Source: Trileptium ribeirensis (taxonomy: Eukaryota; Nematoda; Enoplea; Enoplida; Thoracostomopsidae). From it: a stretch of 64,000 nt of DNA. The notes under the pieces were generated by a model, which did not search any database, was not told the DNA's origin, and saw nothing but the letters and a program-made list of their open reading frames with translations. Numbering within the stretch: position 1 is the stretch's first letter; the number at the start of each line of letters is the position of its first letter. Position numbers and translations under genes: made by a program. The stretch covers positions 30,495-94,494 of the forward strand of contig JASANE010019524.1 of NCBI GenBank assembly GCA_030248225.1. Direction: 5' to 3'. This document shows positions 25,341 to 39,600 of the stretch, one piece after another.

Positions 25341-28300
25341 AATCCAAACCCGAGCCGCGCAACCAGCGCTCAGGATTTAGGCCAAATTTCATAAATTGTA
25401 CTCCTTTTGTAAGTAGGTTTCTGTCTTGCTTTTACACATAGTTTGGTCAGAAAAGGGAAAATATTAATTTCGCTAGCGTTGATACTTCTCATTGCGTGTA
25501 TCAATATTTTTGTATTTCAAAGTTATCTATATCGCCAGACGCGATATCGAGTCTATCGGGTCTTGGCCCGACGGATCAAATTTTGCGAGGACCGCTGACC
25601 CGGTCCTAACTAATCGTTAAATGAGGTTGAACCAAGCCTCTGTGCAAAATTTCACAAAGAAAGGCTGGAAGATTAGTGAGAAATTCAAATTTGTAGGTTT
25701 TCCCCAGCCCCTATAAAGTTAGGCTTAAAATCTCGGTTGAAACTTAGGAAACCGAGCAACCTAAGAATATAAACCGAGCGGAACTTGTCAATAATAAGTT
25801 TTTTACGGTTGTCCCGACAACCGGAGCCGCCATTTACCGACTCGTGTCGTCGAGTAGGAACTGCTAGCAACACAACTTAAATGCTAGTACTGAGTACAGC
25901 TCATTTCGAGAGCCGTTTTCAAGTCAAGATAGCATTAGAATTAGTACTTTCAGGATAGTGCCGATGACCTAAGAGGCATGGCCACGTATAGTACTAGTTT
26001 TAGTCAAATTTGTAGGTACTTGAATATAGTTTTAACCCCTGCCCCCATGCCCTGAACTTGGCATGAAATTTGTACAATGATAATGTACAGCCACCTACTG
26101 GCAACAATTAATCGGACTCAGAGAAATTAAAGGTTGTGTCGTAGACTAGGGACGCGCCCAAGCTCGTCTTTTGTCCCCCATGAGTGCCCTTACGAAGTAG
26201 CAATAAGGAATGTACCCGATTGCTTTAGAACCATTTCCACACATCGAAATTGAGTTAAGATATCCTATTAGTATAGGAAATCGATTAAGTAGGCCAAGTC
26301 TGTTAGTCCGTTTGAACCAGTACAAATCGATAATGCCCCTAAGCGGCTCATTACTTGGTAATGGCTTACTCATACGTTTAAGTGTATCGTTTATTGTCAT
26401 TGACCAAGGATTGAGCAAGTAGTTGGTTCTTAACTAGAAAACTTGTCGTATGATGAATCAATCAAGCTATCAACCATTTGTTGACCCGCATAAGCATTCG
26501 TTTAACCTTGAACCCTCAAGCCAGTACGATCTTTTGGGTCGAAGCTAAACGATACAATCAGTATACAACGCATGTGTAAGCCAATAGATCGGCAGCACCT
26601 TTTTAACCGAATTACGGCTGAACACTGAGTTACCTTACATGTTTATCATAGCAGTGGAAGTTGAAGGCTACGGCCACGTCTTCAACCCTTTCGCAAGATT
26701 AGAAAGAGAACATGTGGAGCTCTCCAACGGGCGGAGTTAGGCTTATAAATTCCCCGAACTTAACATTACCCAAATCGTTTCGTATTAGGACGCGGAAATA
26801 CCCTAAGTTGCACTTCAAAGTTTGGTTTTAGAGGTTCTTTCTTTTGTCGCTCGTAGTAGCGCCGTACTTTTTGGTAAGAATATAGAGTATTGTTCCGACG
26901 AGTCATGCATGTACGAAGGTCATAAGTGAAGCCCGAGTTACACCTAAAATCGATGAGTTATTACTTTTCCCTGAATGTGGCTCGATCAAACGTCTTCTAA
27001 AATTGTGTAAATTTGGCAAACAAAATATAATATCAAAATTCCTAGTGTTGATAAAGTGCAGCTAATGTACACAACACATAATAATCTAGTTATAATTTTA
27101 CTACAAAGAAAATCTGAAAAGTTAGAAAACTCGGTCCCAACCTCACTTTACCGGGACCCGTAAGCCACTGTAGGATATTTTACCCGGCCTATTTTGACAT
27201 TAAGTTGGCTCATGTTTATGGACACTAAAAAGTCCTTTTTGTAGTTATTTAGGTCACCGATGAGCCTCGATTTAACGCCAAATTTAACCGTTTTGTTACC
27301 GGGCTTGAGTGATGGTTTTATAGGGAATAGTATAGGAATGATATTGTACCATTGTCGCACCAGAGAAAATTAATAGTCGTATACCGATGATCACCTCCCT
27401 AACTCACCGTTACATCGATATGTACTATTACTCTTTTGTTATAATATTCTGTCGTATGTTAATCCAATCGCTACTTTACCGCATTTACGAATATTCACTT
27501 ATCATGTACCACAGCCGTGATTAGGATGAGCAAGACTGAGACCCTAAATCCCACACTGTACGCTACATCCCGTTAGCCTCATTCGTATCCTTGAATTCAC
27601 CGCCTTTCGCTTACCTGAACCTGTTGTTTTGTCGGAGTACCCTCTAGTAACAATCGTAGTACCGAGCGAATAGTTAGTTGAATGGCGCCTCTATCGAACT
27701 AACCGTTTTACGCTTCGTGTTGCTCACCTGCGTTTGCTTTTTACCTGACCGACTTTTAATAAGTAAGGTGAGCGCAGCTGTCATTAGAAAAGGCTTAGCA
27801 GTTTACGCCGTGATTTGAATCAGCTGTGAGAGTTCGATGAAAAAGGCGATGACTCCGCAACTTACACCGTTAAACGCCCTACTTATTCTCCTAATAGCGT
27901 ACCATACTATTGACATTGTACCTATTGTATTCGCCCGTACAGTATGTTCTTGTCCATATACGATTTTGACTCATCAATAAATGCTAAATCAAACCCAAGT
28001 AGTCCAGGCATTTTGTTGACCCAATAGCGATAGATATTAGAAGGGGTTTGAAACCGTCACCCTATCGACGACCCACGGTCAGGTTTGACACACGAATTGA
28101 AGAAGCAAACCTTAGCGTGACTCGCCGATTTCAATTTAACTGTATTATTGTGTGAGTTCGATTTCCACGCGTGGCTAAACTACTATAATTACCGTCGATA
28201 ATGCCAACGGTTCACCACAAGCTCTCTGGTGTTTTATAGACAACGACAAATAACTAACCCTAGGTAGCCACAATAGCGGACTTCAAAGACGAATTTTCAA

Positions 28301-30400
28301 AAATGTAGGCTGAATCATTGAAACCAGCAAAAACATGTCGTTACTTATCGAGACACTGCAGCAGGCGTCAAAAAATAGCAAAATATTAATACGTTTATAA
28401 TTTAGTGGTACGTATTAGCATTTAACTGACCTGCTTTAAAAGCTGACGAACATGATAAAACCAATGGTATCTGCGTTATTGGCGTACTACGTACATTACG
28501 CCCTCATAAAATGGTACCTTAACTAAGACAGTGTATTTTTATAAACACTGTGAGCGGTAAATTTAGAACCTCTCTTACTCGGCTACCGGACGGAGAAATA
28601 AAGAGTATTTTAAAATACGCTTTAAATGAGAACTATTTTTAATTCTGTGTTTGTGAGATTTAGCCTTTCAGAGATTAAGTGCCCAAGAAGCTTAATTTGG
28701 GACCTTAGAATACATGAAGTTTAAACATATGAGGTTTGTTTCGATTGGAGAAATTGTCGATGAGTAAGGCTTTCCAATGCTGCTTAATGCGTGTGAAATA
28801 ATTGTCAAATCGTCAGTAAGAGCGTTTTCAAGGAATCGTTTAACACGACATAATCTCACTACACTTCCATTCATTATGTGAATAACTAATAATTACAACA
28901 GATAAGAAGTTTTTGGGACCAAATGTTCTCACTACATAATAAGCGCGGAACATGTTTCAAACCGCAGTTTTTAATGAGGGTTTTGTGTAACCCTTATTTT
29001 TTGGACACTCTAGGAAATTCTTTTCCAACTCCATATACATTAAAAAATTTCCTATTGAACCTAAAAAGCGTCTACGTATTTTGTCATACCAATAAGGATA
29101 AGTTAAAATCACAAACATTAACAAAATATTTGACAACAAAATACTTCTCAAATCGAGCTGAATCTTAAACTTGTAAAAAAATTTGGCGCTGTATTAAAAA
29201 ATCGAACCAGCGCTGCTCATTGATTTTCCTGTACGAAGTTATGTCCTCTTAAATGTAACGAAAAATATTTAAAAATTACATACGTTTGGTCATTGCAGCA
29301 CATGGCTTTATGTAACACTGATACTGTTTACATAGTAGCTATAAAACCAAATGGCAAGCTCGCGCTTACTAATATTAGTAGCAATCTTCCCGAATGGTTA
29401 GATGCCAATTAGTGCAGCATTAGCAAAAAATATATTTTTATCAATATCGATATCTTTTAGATAAAACTGATTTCTCAGGGTATATGGAGTTGCATAATCA
29501 TTGACCAGATACTAAGGAATTCATTCCTATTCTGATTAAGACTATGACCAATTACAAGGCACGTTGTTTAAACTATTTTAAAAATTCTGTTGTAAAATAT
29601 AGAGTTTGGAATTAGCGATGCTAATGAACTTCATTTCACAGAGGCCGGTCTAGTCATGTCCCGGACCTTCCCTGTTCATTTCAATAAGGCCGGTCCAGCC
29701 CGAATTCTCTGCTGTATTAACATGCTTTCAGAATAGTGCGGTTAAGAGGGGACCTTATTTGGCCAACGGTTACCCCTTGATTTGTTAGAGGACAGCAGCA
29801 GACAAAAACAAATATATATTAAATTAAAATAACGCGTGCTATGCCCCGTTTTTGTTTGTTTGCTGCACGTCGACCACCTTTATGACAAGTGGATGATAAT
29901 GCAGCGTATGTAATGATTCTTAAACTGAAATATAATGATAGCAAACATGTGTCAAAGAAAATGTTAAAAGAACATAGATATAAGTGCCAAATTTTACTTG
30001 ATTTACTCAGGTTCTTCTTAATTATGGGTAGAACAAGCCGAAGCTTCTGACCGACCCGGTTGCATCTATGCTTGCATAAAAATTTCAATAAATAAATAAA
30101 ATAACTAACTAATGCGCGCTTGGCGTTACGTACGTTTGTGAAAAGACATTTTGTTTGTCAAGATAAAAAAAAGAAGAAATAGATGACAAATTTCAAAATA
30201 GAGGACAGTTTTAGAAATAGAGGACAAATAGAGGAATAGAAGACATATCCGACAAATAGAGGAATAGAACACATATCCGTGCTCTGATTTCACCACGATG
30301 CTCGGCACATTGGTATAATCCGGATGTTATCTCCACCAATGAGCTGCGTTATTGTGCCAAAACTCAAATGTGAAAAATTACTTCAAACTTATACCAAAAA
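25340..30400. other. Long stretch without a recognised gene
   Basis: Moderately AT-rich sequence with overlapping frames on both strands (for example 26146-26422) that show no domain and no convincing splice pairing. Local repeats only: two GGCCGGTC(T/C)AG segments at 29643 and 29690. Confidence 0.4.
30220..30282. repeat. Short duplication, GACAAATAGAGGAATAGAA units
   Basis: GACAAATAGAGGAATAGAAG..ACATATCC occurs twice in a row, within a wider run of GAGGACA repeats from 30200. It lies downstream of the PLEKHF stop codon. Confidence 0.8.
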
Positions 30401-30448
30401 ACCCTGGCCGGTCAGACGACCAAGTGTCTCGTTTTGTCGTATCAAAAT

Positions 30449-30633
30449 TTATGGCAGCACAGAAATCTTGAGCGCTACAAAAATAAAAAAATAAAATTTT
30501 ACCGCTGATCTTTCTTCGTCGGGAGCAGCACCGTCTTCATCATCTGAACTATCGTCAGCACTTGACTCGTGACCTTCACTGGTAACACCAATATTTTGCG
30601 CCGAGCTGTCCTCGTTTCTTCCATTTATAAACT
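30449..30633 (-). CDS. PLEKHF: PLEKHF coding exon 7 (acidic tail and stop)
   Basis: Acceptor AATTAAG|AG, read in the phase left by exon 6. The first 40 codons are rich in Asp, Glu and Ser (for example SSADDSSDDEDG), as in other Phafin tails, then SAVKFY and a short hydrophobic end before TAA at 30449-30451. A GTAAAA within the frame at 30502-30497 could be a donor to a further exon. I kept it as coding because SAVKFY resembles the SSVEFY near the end of human PLEKHF1 as I remember it. The acceptor is weak in pyrimidines, so the exact start is less sure than the tail itself. Confidence 0.75.
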
Positions 30634-33600
30634 CTTAATTATTATAAAAACTTATTGTTTAAGCAATAATTAATAATGAACGCTCGGATTCACAGCCGTT
30701 TTGGCATTAACAGTTCCTGATAGGCGTACCATAGCAAGGCATGTGTGTATTTACACATGGTGTGTATCGTCAACGCTTGACATTTTACAGCAACCGTTAC
30801 AAAGTTAAGTATTTTTATCATTAAATGAACAAAGTTAAAAAACACTATTATCTAACCAACTTGCCAGTGGTTATTGTATTGTATAGGCCTTCCAAATTGA
30901 AGGGTGAGAGGCCACTAACACTTTATTTTGAATAACTCTTAACAAATACTTGGTCTTACCTAGGTTTAATGCCAACTGGCAGCATTTTACGTCCAACAGC
31001 GCCAGAATTTACATGAAGATGTATTATTATAAAATTATATTCCAAAATAATTTTTTTATAATTTGAGTAAAAACTTCTTTCATATTAAATTACAATTAAG
31101 TTCGATGTGCCGCTTAACTGCACTGAAAATGCTCAAGTTAAATATTTAGCAATACTATGTTAATTTTTTAAGCATAATTATGCTAAATACTTATAGACCT
31201 TAATCTTTGATAAATATTAAGTAGGAACTTATTTTTACAACATTTAAACTTTTTGTAACTAAATACTATGGAAGCTAGTTAATTAATATAACAAAGTGTT
31301 GATGATGGTATACTTTGCTAAAGTCGAGGTAGATTTCGTCCTTACACCTTTAAGGTTTTCGACCCACCAAGTAGGTTGCACACGTGACCCACCCATTCGA
31401 TGTCCTTGGACCACCACATCCAGCACGCTCCCACGTTTATGAACCACCGACTTTTCCACCCACGTTTTTAACAACAAAACGTAGACTCTCTCCAAGCATT
31501 CCACCCTTTAAATTCAAACCCCAGGTTTTAGACCCACTAAATTCAGAGCACTCCAGGTTTCCGATCCACTTTCTTTTTCAGACCCACAAATTTTCGACTC
31601 ACTTAAGTTTCAGTTGTTTAGTGGATCGAAATCCTGTGGGTCTGAAAAAGTGGTTCGAAAACCTAGAGTGCTGTAAATTTAATGGCTGGAACATTTGGGA
31701 AGGGTCTGCATTTAGTAGGTCGAAAACCATGGGAGGGTCAGAGGTTAGTGATTCGAAAACCCGGGTTATGTCTCCAAGAACATGGTTCGTGTTTGCGACT
31801 ACCTTGGCTAATTCTACACTTGAAATGGTAAAGAGAAAACGACCACGACGTACCGAGGTGGATTATATAGAAAAGCTAAATAGTGTCACACTCCTTAGCA
31901 AAGTCAACCATCATCGATTCTTGGTATAAGTATGCTAATTATTCAACATACTTACGCTAAATGAGGACCTAAAATATTTAACATAAATTAAGCTTAATAT
32001 TTTTTAAAGAATATGGGCTCTACAAAATGGGGGGTGGGGGGCTGGCATTTTCAAGTGTTCCCTAGTAAAAACCGGGTGCTCCCCGGTCCGAGCACCTTGG
32101 CAAAATTTTGGGCTCCCCCAGCTCATCTTGCTAAATTTTTTTCCGTTTCCACTGGGTAAAACCACAACCAAATGACATAAAATTTTTTCTAAAATTTCGT
32201 TTTAAAGCCTAAAGTTCTCTCCATCGAAAGCGTATTAGCAGTGTTTCTGACATGATTTTTAACCGTTTTTCGTGGCAAAATGTCCCTGGTAAAATTAGGC
32301 GCCCTCGGTTCGGAACCTGGGCCCCGGTACATGCGCGTGGCAAAATTTTCAGCGAATGGAGAGTCCAGAAATTATATGCTTAAGAACTTGAAATTTAAGC
32401 ATTATAGCACTAAGTATCAAGTATATAGGGTTTTTAGCGTTGTTTTTGCTACTTAAATTATTTAGCATAGTTATGCTTAAGTGTTATGGCGTTAATAAAG
32501 CTTAATATAAAGCATCAAATTTCACTTAAAGTTTCCAATAAGCATAATTATACTAAAAACTAGTAACACGTAAACGTGGGTGACGGAGGCATGGTGGTTA
32601 ACAACGGCGTGAATAGTGCATACAGCTTGTGGAATTTCTAACATTTTTGGTAACAGTTTAAAAGTAACATACGCATTTAAATCGAGTAGCTACACCTCAT
32701 CTTCGAATTTTCCCATTCATCGAATTCTTCGAAATACCCATCAATGAAATTTAGTCCAAATCGGCCGAGTCATTCAAAAGTTATAACACACTTAATAATT
32801 TTTCACTCATTTTTAAGAGACTTTGCTTAATTTTAAGAGAATTTATAAAGGTAAGTAGATCACTCGTATACAGTCTTTTAGAAAACGTGAAGGTACATGT
32901 TATGTCAAAAAATGACCGAGATAGCACGAACGGTTGTCTAGATATGATGAACTTAGGTTTCCCTAAGTCAATTTTAAGAGAATTTGCTTAATTTTTAAGG
33001 AAAGAGATGAAATACGTCAATCAGCTATATACAGCTGTTTAGAAAACGTGAAAATACATTTTATGTAAAAAAATCGCCGAAATAGCACGAACGGTTGTCG
33101 AGATGCGGTGAAAAAGCTGAAAAAATGGCAAAAATCCCTAAGTTTGAGCAACATTTGCTTAATTTTGACTACAAAGCAATTTTCGTAGAAAAAAGTGCTC
33201 AATGAAAGGGCACTCCGCAAGAGAATATGCAACACAAAGAAAAAAAATTTCTAAAATCGGCCCAGGCGTTCAACCTGCAGACCTGCCTGTGACAAAAAAA
33301 ATCACAGAGAAAATTGAAATTCTGCGTCTAGTATATTGATATATATAAAGTTAAATGTACGCCTCCGGCTGCGACTCGCCACCTTCGGTGGCTCGTCTTG
33401 CCTCCGTCAATTAAGCATAATCAGGCCAGATTTTATTAATCAAAAGGCTATGCTAAATACGTTAAGCATAAGCATTTTCTGTGTATGCTATTTTTGGAAG
33501 GGCTAACTTTTAACCTGCGACCCCTAATCACGTTCGTAAATTTCCTCGCGTTTGCACATGAAAGTAGCCCCTGCAGGAATCTCGAAGCTTAGCCGTATAC

Positions 33601-36600
33601 TATTCGATTATTTGCGCAAAGTGAATATATTAATAGAAGCTTGGAAACTTGAACCATAATTGTTAAACACATTTCCAAAGCACAGAAAGTTAGCGCGAAC
33701 AGGGTTCTTAGTAGCTGTGACACTGGTGAGATTTCACAATGTATGTTATTGGGTTTTTAGGCTTACACTCGTAACTCAACTTTAGATGGGCGGTATGGTT
33801 CGCGCATAACTCGTTTGAAAGCTTGAAATCTGTACTCGTGCATCGCGAAGCTAAGTTACATCGTCCCCCAAAAAAAGCAGACCGAAGGAGCCCAAAAATC
33901 ATGTTACATTTACAATTCGACAACCAGTCTGGGTCAAATCGGGCTGATTTTGTACATCAAACAAGCCTACGCGGAACTGTATATAATGCTTTGAAGTTCT
34001 CTTAGAAAGTAGGATTTGGGTAAAAACTGGTTTTAAAATAGGCTCATGAGACCTAAAATACACGAAAGGTAATATCGCCACAACCACTGGAAATATATGG
34101 ATATTTTTGGTCTCATTTTATAGAGAAATTAATCTTCTATGTAAATGAAGATGGTGGTCCTCTATATAGCTGCAAACAGTGTCATTATTTACGGTGCAGG
34201 GTTGGATCAAAATGGGTCCATTGAACCCAAAATATACAAAAACAACCTCCACAGCTACTCCAGCAGTTATGGTGAGTTTTTGGTCTCAATGTACAGAGTA
34301 ATTCATTCTCTATATATCTACTCATCACTGTGAGCGCAATAGTCGGGTATATCTTCTTAACTGTTGAAGCAACATGGCTGATATTTGGTGGCGCATTTTA
34401 TAATTTAATGCACAACATAGCTATCGATGACTCTCTAAATTACAACGAAGTTTGAATATTTAAAGCTAACTGGTTATAAAGTACATACAAAAAATAAAAA
34501 TCAGAAACACCTGAATATTTGTAAATGATACTTATTTTTTCAATAAAAATGTTGTCTTTGGTTATACCTCCATCAGTGACGTTTGAACCAGCACCACCAG
34601 CGCTCGCTGCGGCTTGATTCACACCAAGCGGACTCCCAGCCTTGACAACACCGGACGATAGGGCGTCGTAACAAGTTGAACAAACACGAAGCGGCTTTTT
34701 CGACTGCTCAAGAAGAAGCCATCGTTTGTTTGAGCATTGGCCGCATACAACGCTGCCACACTTTCGACAATGATGCTACAAGCAGAATAATATAACACTA
34801 GTTATGGATAATTACTTACTTGCTTCAGTAGCACGCTATCTTTAGCTTGGTGAAACAGCTGCTGTTTAATGCCTGTTGCCTGCAATAATAGCAGTCGCTA
34901 TCCGAGTGCTAACTGAGGAAGTAGCAGTGTGTCTGAGTTTTCGCAGAAAGCAACAAATTTGAAACACATTAAAACCATAACACAATATTAGGGGCAATAT
35001 GCATACCATCTTGGCAGATTTTCACACCATAAGGCCTTTAATTTCTGACACTCCCTCGTAATAACATAAAACGACATATCCGAAATTTATTTTGTCGCAG
35101 ATTTTTAAAATGATAAATATTTTGGGGTAAATTTTTACACTATGGAGTCCTCAGCTTTTAATATTAAGGACGCATATAACTTTTGTAGATAACATTAAGC
35201 ACAACTGCTTTCATCTAATTACCAACTTCGAACACCATAAAATAAATTCCAGCCTTGTAACTGAAACTAAATTCGATGAAATGCATTTTACAGAGAGGCA
35301 GTGTCGTCCCAGAGAGGTAACAACATACGCATTGTAAACTTAAAACCATGAAAGAAAATGTTTAATGCATCAACAGAACCCATAAGACTGCCGTCCAGTT
35401 GTAACAAACAGCAAGATCATTTCGTCAAAATTTTTGAGAATTTAAAACAATTTTCAGTGTAATTTGAAACATTGGTCTGCTAAAAACGCTGCGTAATGAA
35501 ACATGGGAAGGTATCAAGATAGAATAGTGTTTGACAGGATATTTCCACGATAATTTAGCCAGCCATATCTCATAAAGACTGAAAACAGAATGCGGGTGGC
35601 TCTGTTAAAACTATCCCCTAACAACAAGACACGGGGACCAGGCTCATTTGCTCAAAACTAAAAGACAGTGACAGAGTGAATTATCTATCTAAAAGGTTCA
35701 AACAAATTGTCCAGTGTTGCCTTTTGCAAGTAGAAAACCGGCAAAACTGTTTACTCTTTAGTCCGCAAAGGGCAAAATATTGCTGGCTCCGCAACAGTTT
35801 TGAAATCAAAATACGACAACAGAAAAGTTATTAATACGTTTTCCCTTACAGTAAGTTTACTTACCTTAGTCAATGACCATATTGCAGCTATCCCGTTTTG
35901 TGTTTTTCTCTATGCGTTATGTTTTTTGCTGTACAAGTGGATACCAATTAAAATATTCTACTAATCTAATTATATTGTATGCCTACAGTATGCGCAACAT
36001 GTATCAATTCCTTGGGCGAATAAGTTCATCTTAAAGTGCACGCAAGAATTCTAAATATTACACCTTTATATATAAAATTCTTATTTTTATAAATGTTACG
36101 TAACAATAACTCGTGTATAACGTTCGTTGTCCCAGTGTTAGAAATCTAGTCAACTTCTGACGTAGACATATCTACGTATGTATTATTAAGGATCATTATT
36201 TTTATTATGTTATTATTTTGAGATGAAACTGAATCCTTGTACATAAATTTCATCAGTTCCAGACTATGATGGAATAAAAGCTAATATATCCTGCTGACCA
36301 ATGCGATTATATTGCTCAGTGTTGAAGAGGAAAATCCATCGCGAGAATAAACAGCTATTTAAATTACCACACAACGGCGCATGTGTGAAACAGGCTATGA
36401 AGCCACAAAACCAGACAGTGCATCTTTCGTGCGTAAAGACTGTCAATAATAAAGTTATGAAGATTGTCCGATCCGAAGTCACAGGCAGATACTTAGTGTC
36501 ACTATTAGTGAAGGGCAGGGATATGGGTAAAATACAGACATATCGGATATAGCTCGCTCGCTCCGTTTCAACAAGGTCACATTCAAATTCAGAAATATAG

Positions 36601-39600
36601 ATAGTGCAAAAATCAACAAAAATTAATAGGCTGGTCTCAGAAGATCGGAAGTGCGGAAGGATCAAAATTTTGACAGATTATTCGGTTATACAGATTAAAA
36701 GTCTTTCAAGAAACTAAAGCTGCAGATTAGTGAGTCTAAATCGGTGTGTAAATCAATTTTCACTACACTACGTAATTCCATCTCAAAAATTTGTTTTAGG
36801 TGAAACACGAGAATGAAAAGAAGTCATAGTTTTGAAAATAGAAGTATTTTAAGTTTCCAACTGTTCATCCAACTGAGACGACCACCTCACTTGCTTCATC
36901 TCGTTCGGCTAGGCAAATACATATATATCTAAAACTTACCGCCCAAACCCACAATATTTAGATCCAAAGACAAACATCTCTTCCCGCATATGTTAAAACA
37001 CAAAACCGTCTGTAATCAGTGTGTCCTCAGCATCCTAGATTCAAGGGTTTGCGGCTTCTATATCTTGCAGCTGATCACGGGATGTTATGACAAGATATCG
37101 TTGCCCTTCATCTGGCTTTCCCGCGGAGGGGGGCATATTTATTTCGGCCTCCTCCAGGTGCCCCCAGTTCAGCCCCAGCTATTTTTGGCTTCATCCCACA
37201 CCACCCCTATTTTTTCTAGTATTTTTCTGCACTACTAAAATAGGGTAATTTTATCTACGAAGCAACAATATGCCTATGCCAATTTTTCGTTATAGAACTA
37301 AAAAATCCCTAATTTTTTGCACTGTTGATATAAAAACAGTGTAATTGCCGCTAATGTATAGGGTTTCATTATATAATGTGCATTATGATTATTATATATT
37401 TGCTGCGAATGGGCCATTTATGCTATTTTAGCGTCTTTCCGTCCCCTCGTTCGACCTGGGGGAACCGAATTTATCGTTCCAGGGGCCCTACTTCGCTTCC
37501 ACTCAGGTACTTCGGAGGCAGTTTTGGAAAACCAGATCACTAGTCACTAAGAGCCTTCACCAAGCCAGCAGAGCTCATTATTAACTAAATGATGCTGAAA
37601 TCAGAAAAAATGAAACTAGTCGAGTTATTTAACATCCATTGTATATCGTTAGCTAAATATATGAAACATAACCGTATCTTTTTCGAAATTTCGGCTCGAA
37701 AATCAAAAAAGAAACTGCAGCTTCAAATGTTTTGAAATCAGTCAAAACCCAATGTTTATCATTAGTTAAATATTCGAAACGTAGCGATTATTGAAGTCAA
37801 GCACCGATCTTACCCTCCTTTGCAACATGTTGAACTGTGTCGTATTGCAATGCATACAAATGTTGGCGCAACGATCAGGCACCCAAGCAGCTGCGTGCTC
37901 GTTGGCAGCTTGTTTACCACCTGAAAACAATACGATGACAATAAGTTTAGAATGCTAAACCACTTACTCACCGGGCGAAGTGGAAATGAGCGAGTATGGC
38001 CAGTGAGTCTATGCTAAAGGACTGTGCTCAGTTTTAAATTGAAGTACATAAGACTGATTTAAATTTCAAAAAAACTGACATTACACAAGGATACATTGTG
38101 CGCATTAAAATCATACCGATTCTTTTCCTCTAAAAAGAAGGAATATAAGTAATTATAGATCATAGCTAAAAATTTTAATTTAAAAACTAATTTTTCATGT
38201 CGCAGGGCGCTTGGTTACTGCCATATTAGATGCAACCACACAAAGACTATTTCTTTCATCATGAAACCTACAGATCCATTCTAGCCTTCGAATACAACAG
38301 AATTGATAAAAAGATAAATCTGATACATTTAGTAATTCAGTACCTATTTTAGCCCCTACCGCGTCCTAGAATGCTAACGGGAGTAAACATTACGTTGATT
38401 TAATACAGCGAAAACCAAAACGTTTAAAGCGTCCAATAAGCCTATAAATCTGTGGTTCAAGGATAACTAGCAAGAAGCTCAAACAAAGATTTCAAGTTGT
38501 CTTTTAAGCATATTTTAAAAATAAGCTTTTGTCTCGGAAACGGCTATGCTCATTAGAGTTTAACATAGTAAAATTGAAGCTCCCGAAGATAGGTTTCTGT
38601 AATATGGATTTATTATTTGACACCCGTGTCAGCTGTTACTGAGAAAAATATTTCGGACATCGCCGGGCCGTTCGAGAAAGATCCAAATAATTTTGGAGTG
38701 AAACTGTGGCCGGGTGGTTTCACGTTGTGTAAAAACGCACTTAGAACTTTCCGATATAATAAAACACCGGGCCAAGGTAACGCTGAGGGGCCTAAGTATA
38801 ATGCGTGACTTGGCGTTCACGATATACTAAGCTTAAGTTTTCGGTCCTTATATGAGACATGCCGTAAGTCTAAGCCGGAGGGATGCCGTCTCCGGACCCC
38901 CTGCTGTAAGCTATTCTTTTTCTACCGATATAACGTACCAGGGTATATGTTTAGGGTAACTTGGGCGAAAACCTTATGCAAATAGGTTTATTTATAGTTG
39001 AGCTACATATGTGTGGCTCAAGCAGATAAATATAATTTTAGCTTCGTTTACTAATCAGAAACTCATTTTCACTAACAGTATATAATAATATACAAAAAAC
39101 TGAAAACGGTATCTTGAAGAAAACCAGCACAAATGCATATATATCAATGTGCAAAGTAGTTGTTGTATTATCGATCTGATAGATCAAATATTAAATCTCA
39201 ATATAATGTAGTAAAAGCACAGACGGTGGATGGAGCAGCGAACTTGTAACGATCATTTACTCATACCATCATTCAATGGAAATACCAAGAAGCGATACTT
39301 TTTACAGATACGTTGGAATAAAATACAGCATTGCCTTCGGCAGATTTGGAATCCTTTCTAATGGCGCTGATTTATGTGATATGGGATTTTTAAAAACCGT
39401 GACATATATATTTGGTGGTTTTGAGACAACAGTCTTATCTCTATAAGCGTAATCAACAGTGTTAACAAACTAGATGCTTCGCACGGACTGTTGGATTACT
39501 ATAATTTTGGGGTCATATGTTCAATCTGAAGCCTGTTATATTGTGATTAATGCTGTTGCTTGTGAACCTACGTAGCCTCAACTTTGACATATAAATTCGT

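Noticed and set aside
31384..31929. 181-codon open frame on the plus strand, the longest outside the LINE
   Set aside because: It lies entirely in foldback element 2 and is produced by repeated GACCCAC-type units; no domain and no splice signals.
36301..36552. Plus-strand frame with a segment (SEVTGRYLVSLLV) faintly like TnpB/Fanzor proteins
   Set aside because: Similarity is limited to about 15 residues, with no RuvC or zinc-finger motifs nearby, and it lies in intron 5 of PLEKHF on the opposite strand.
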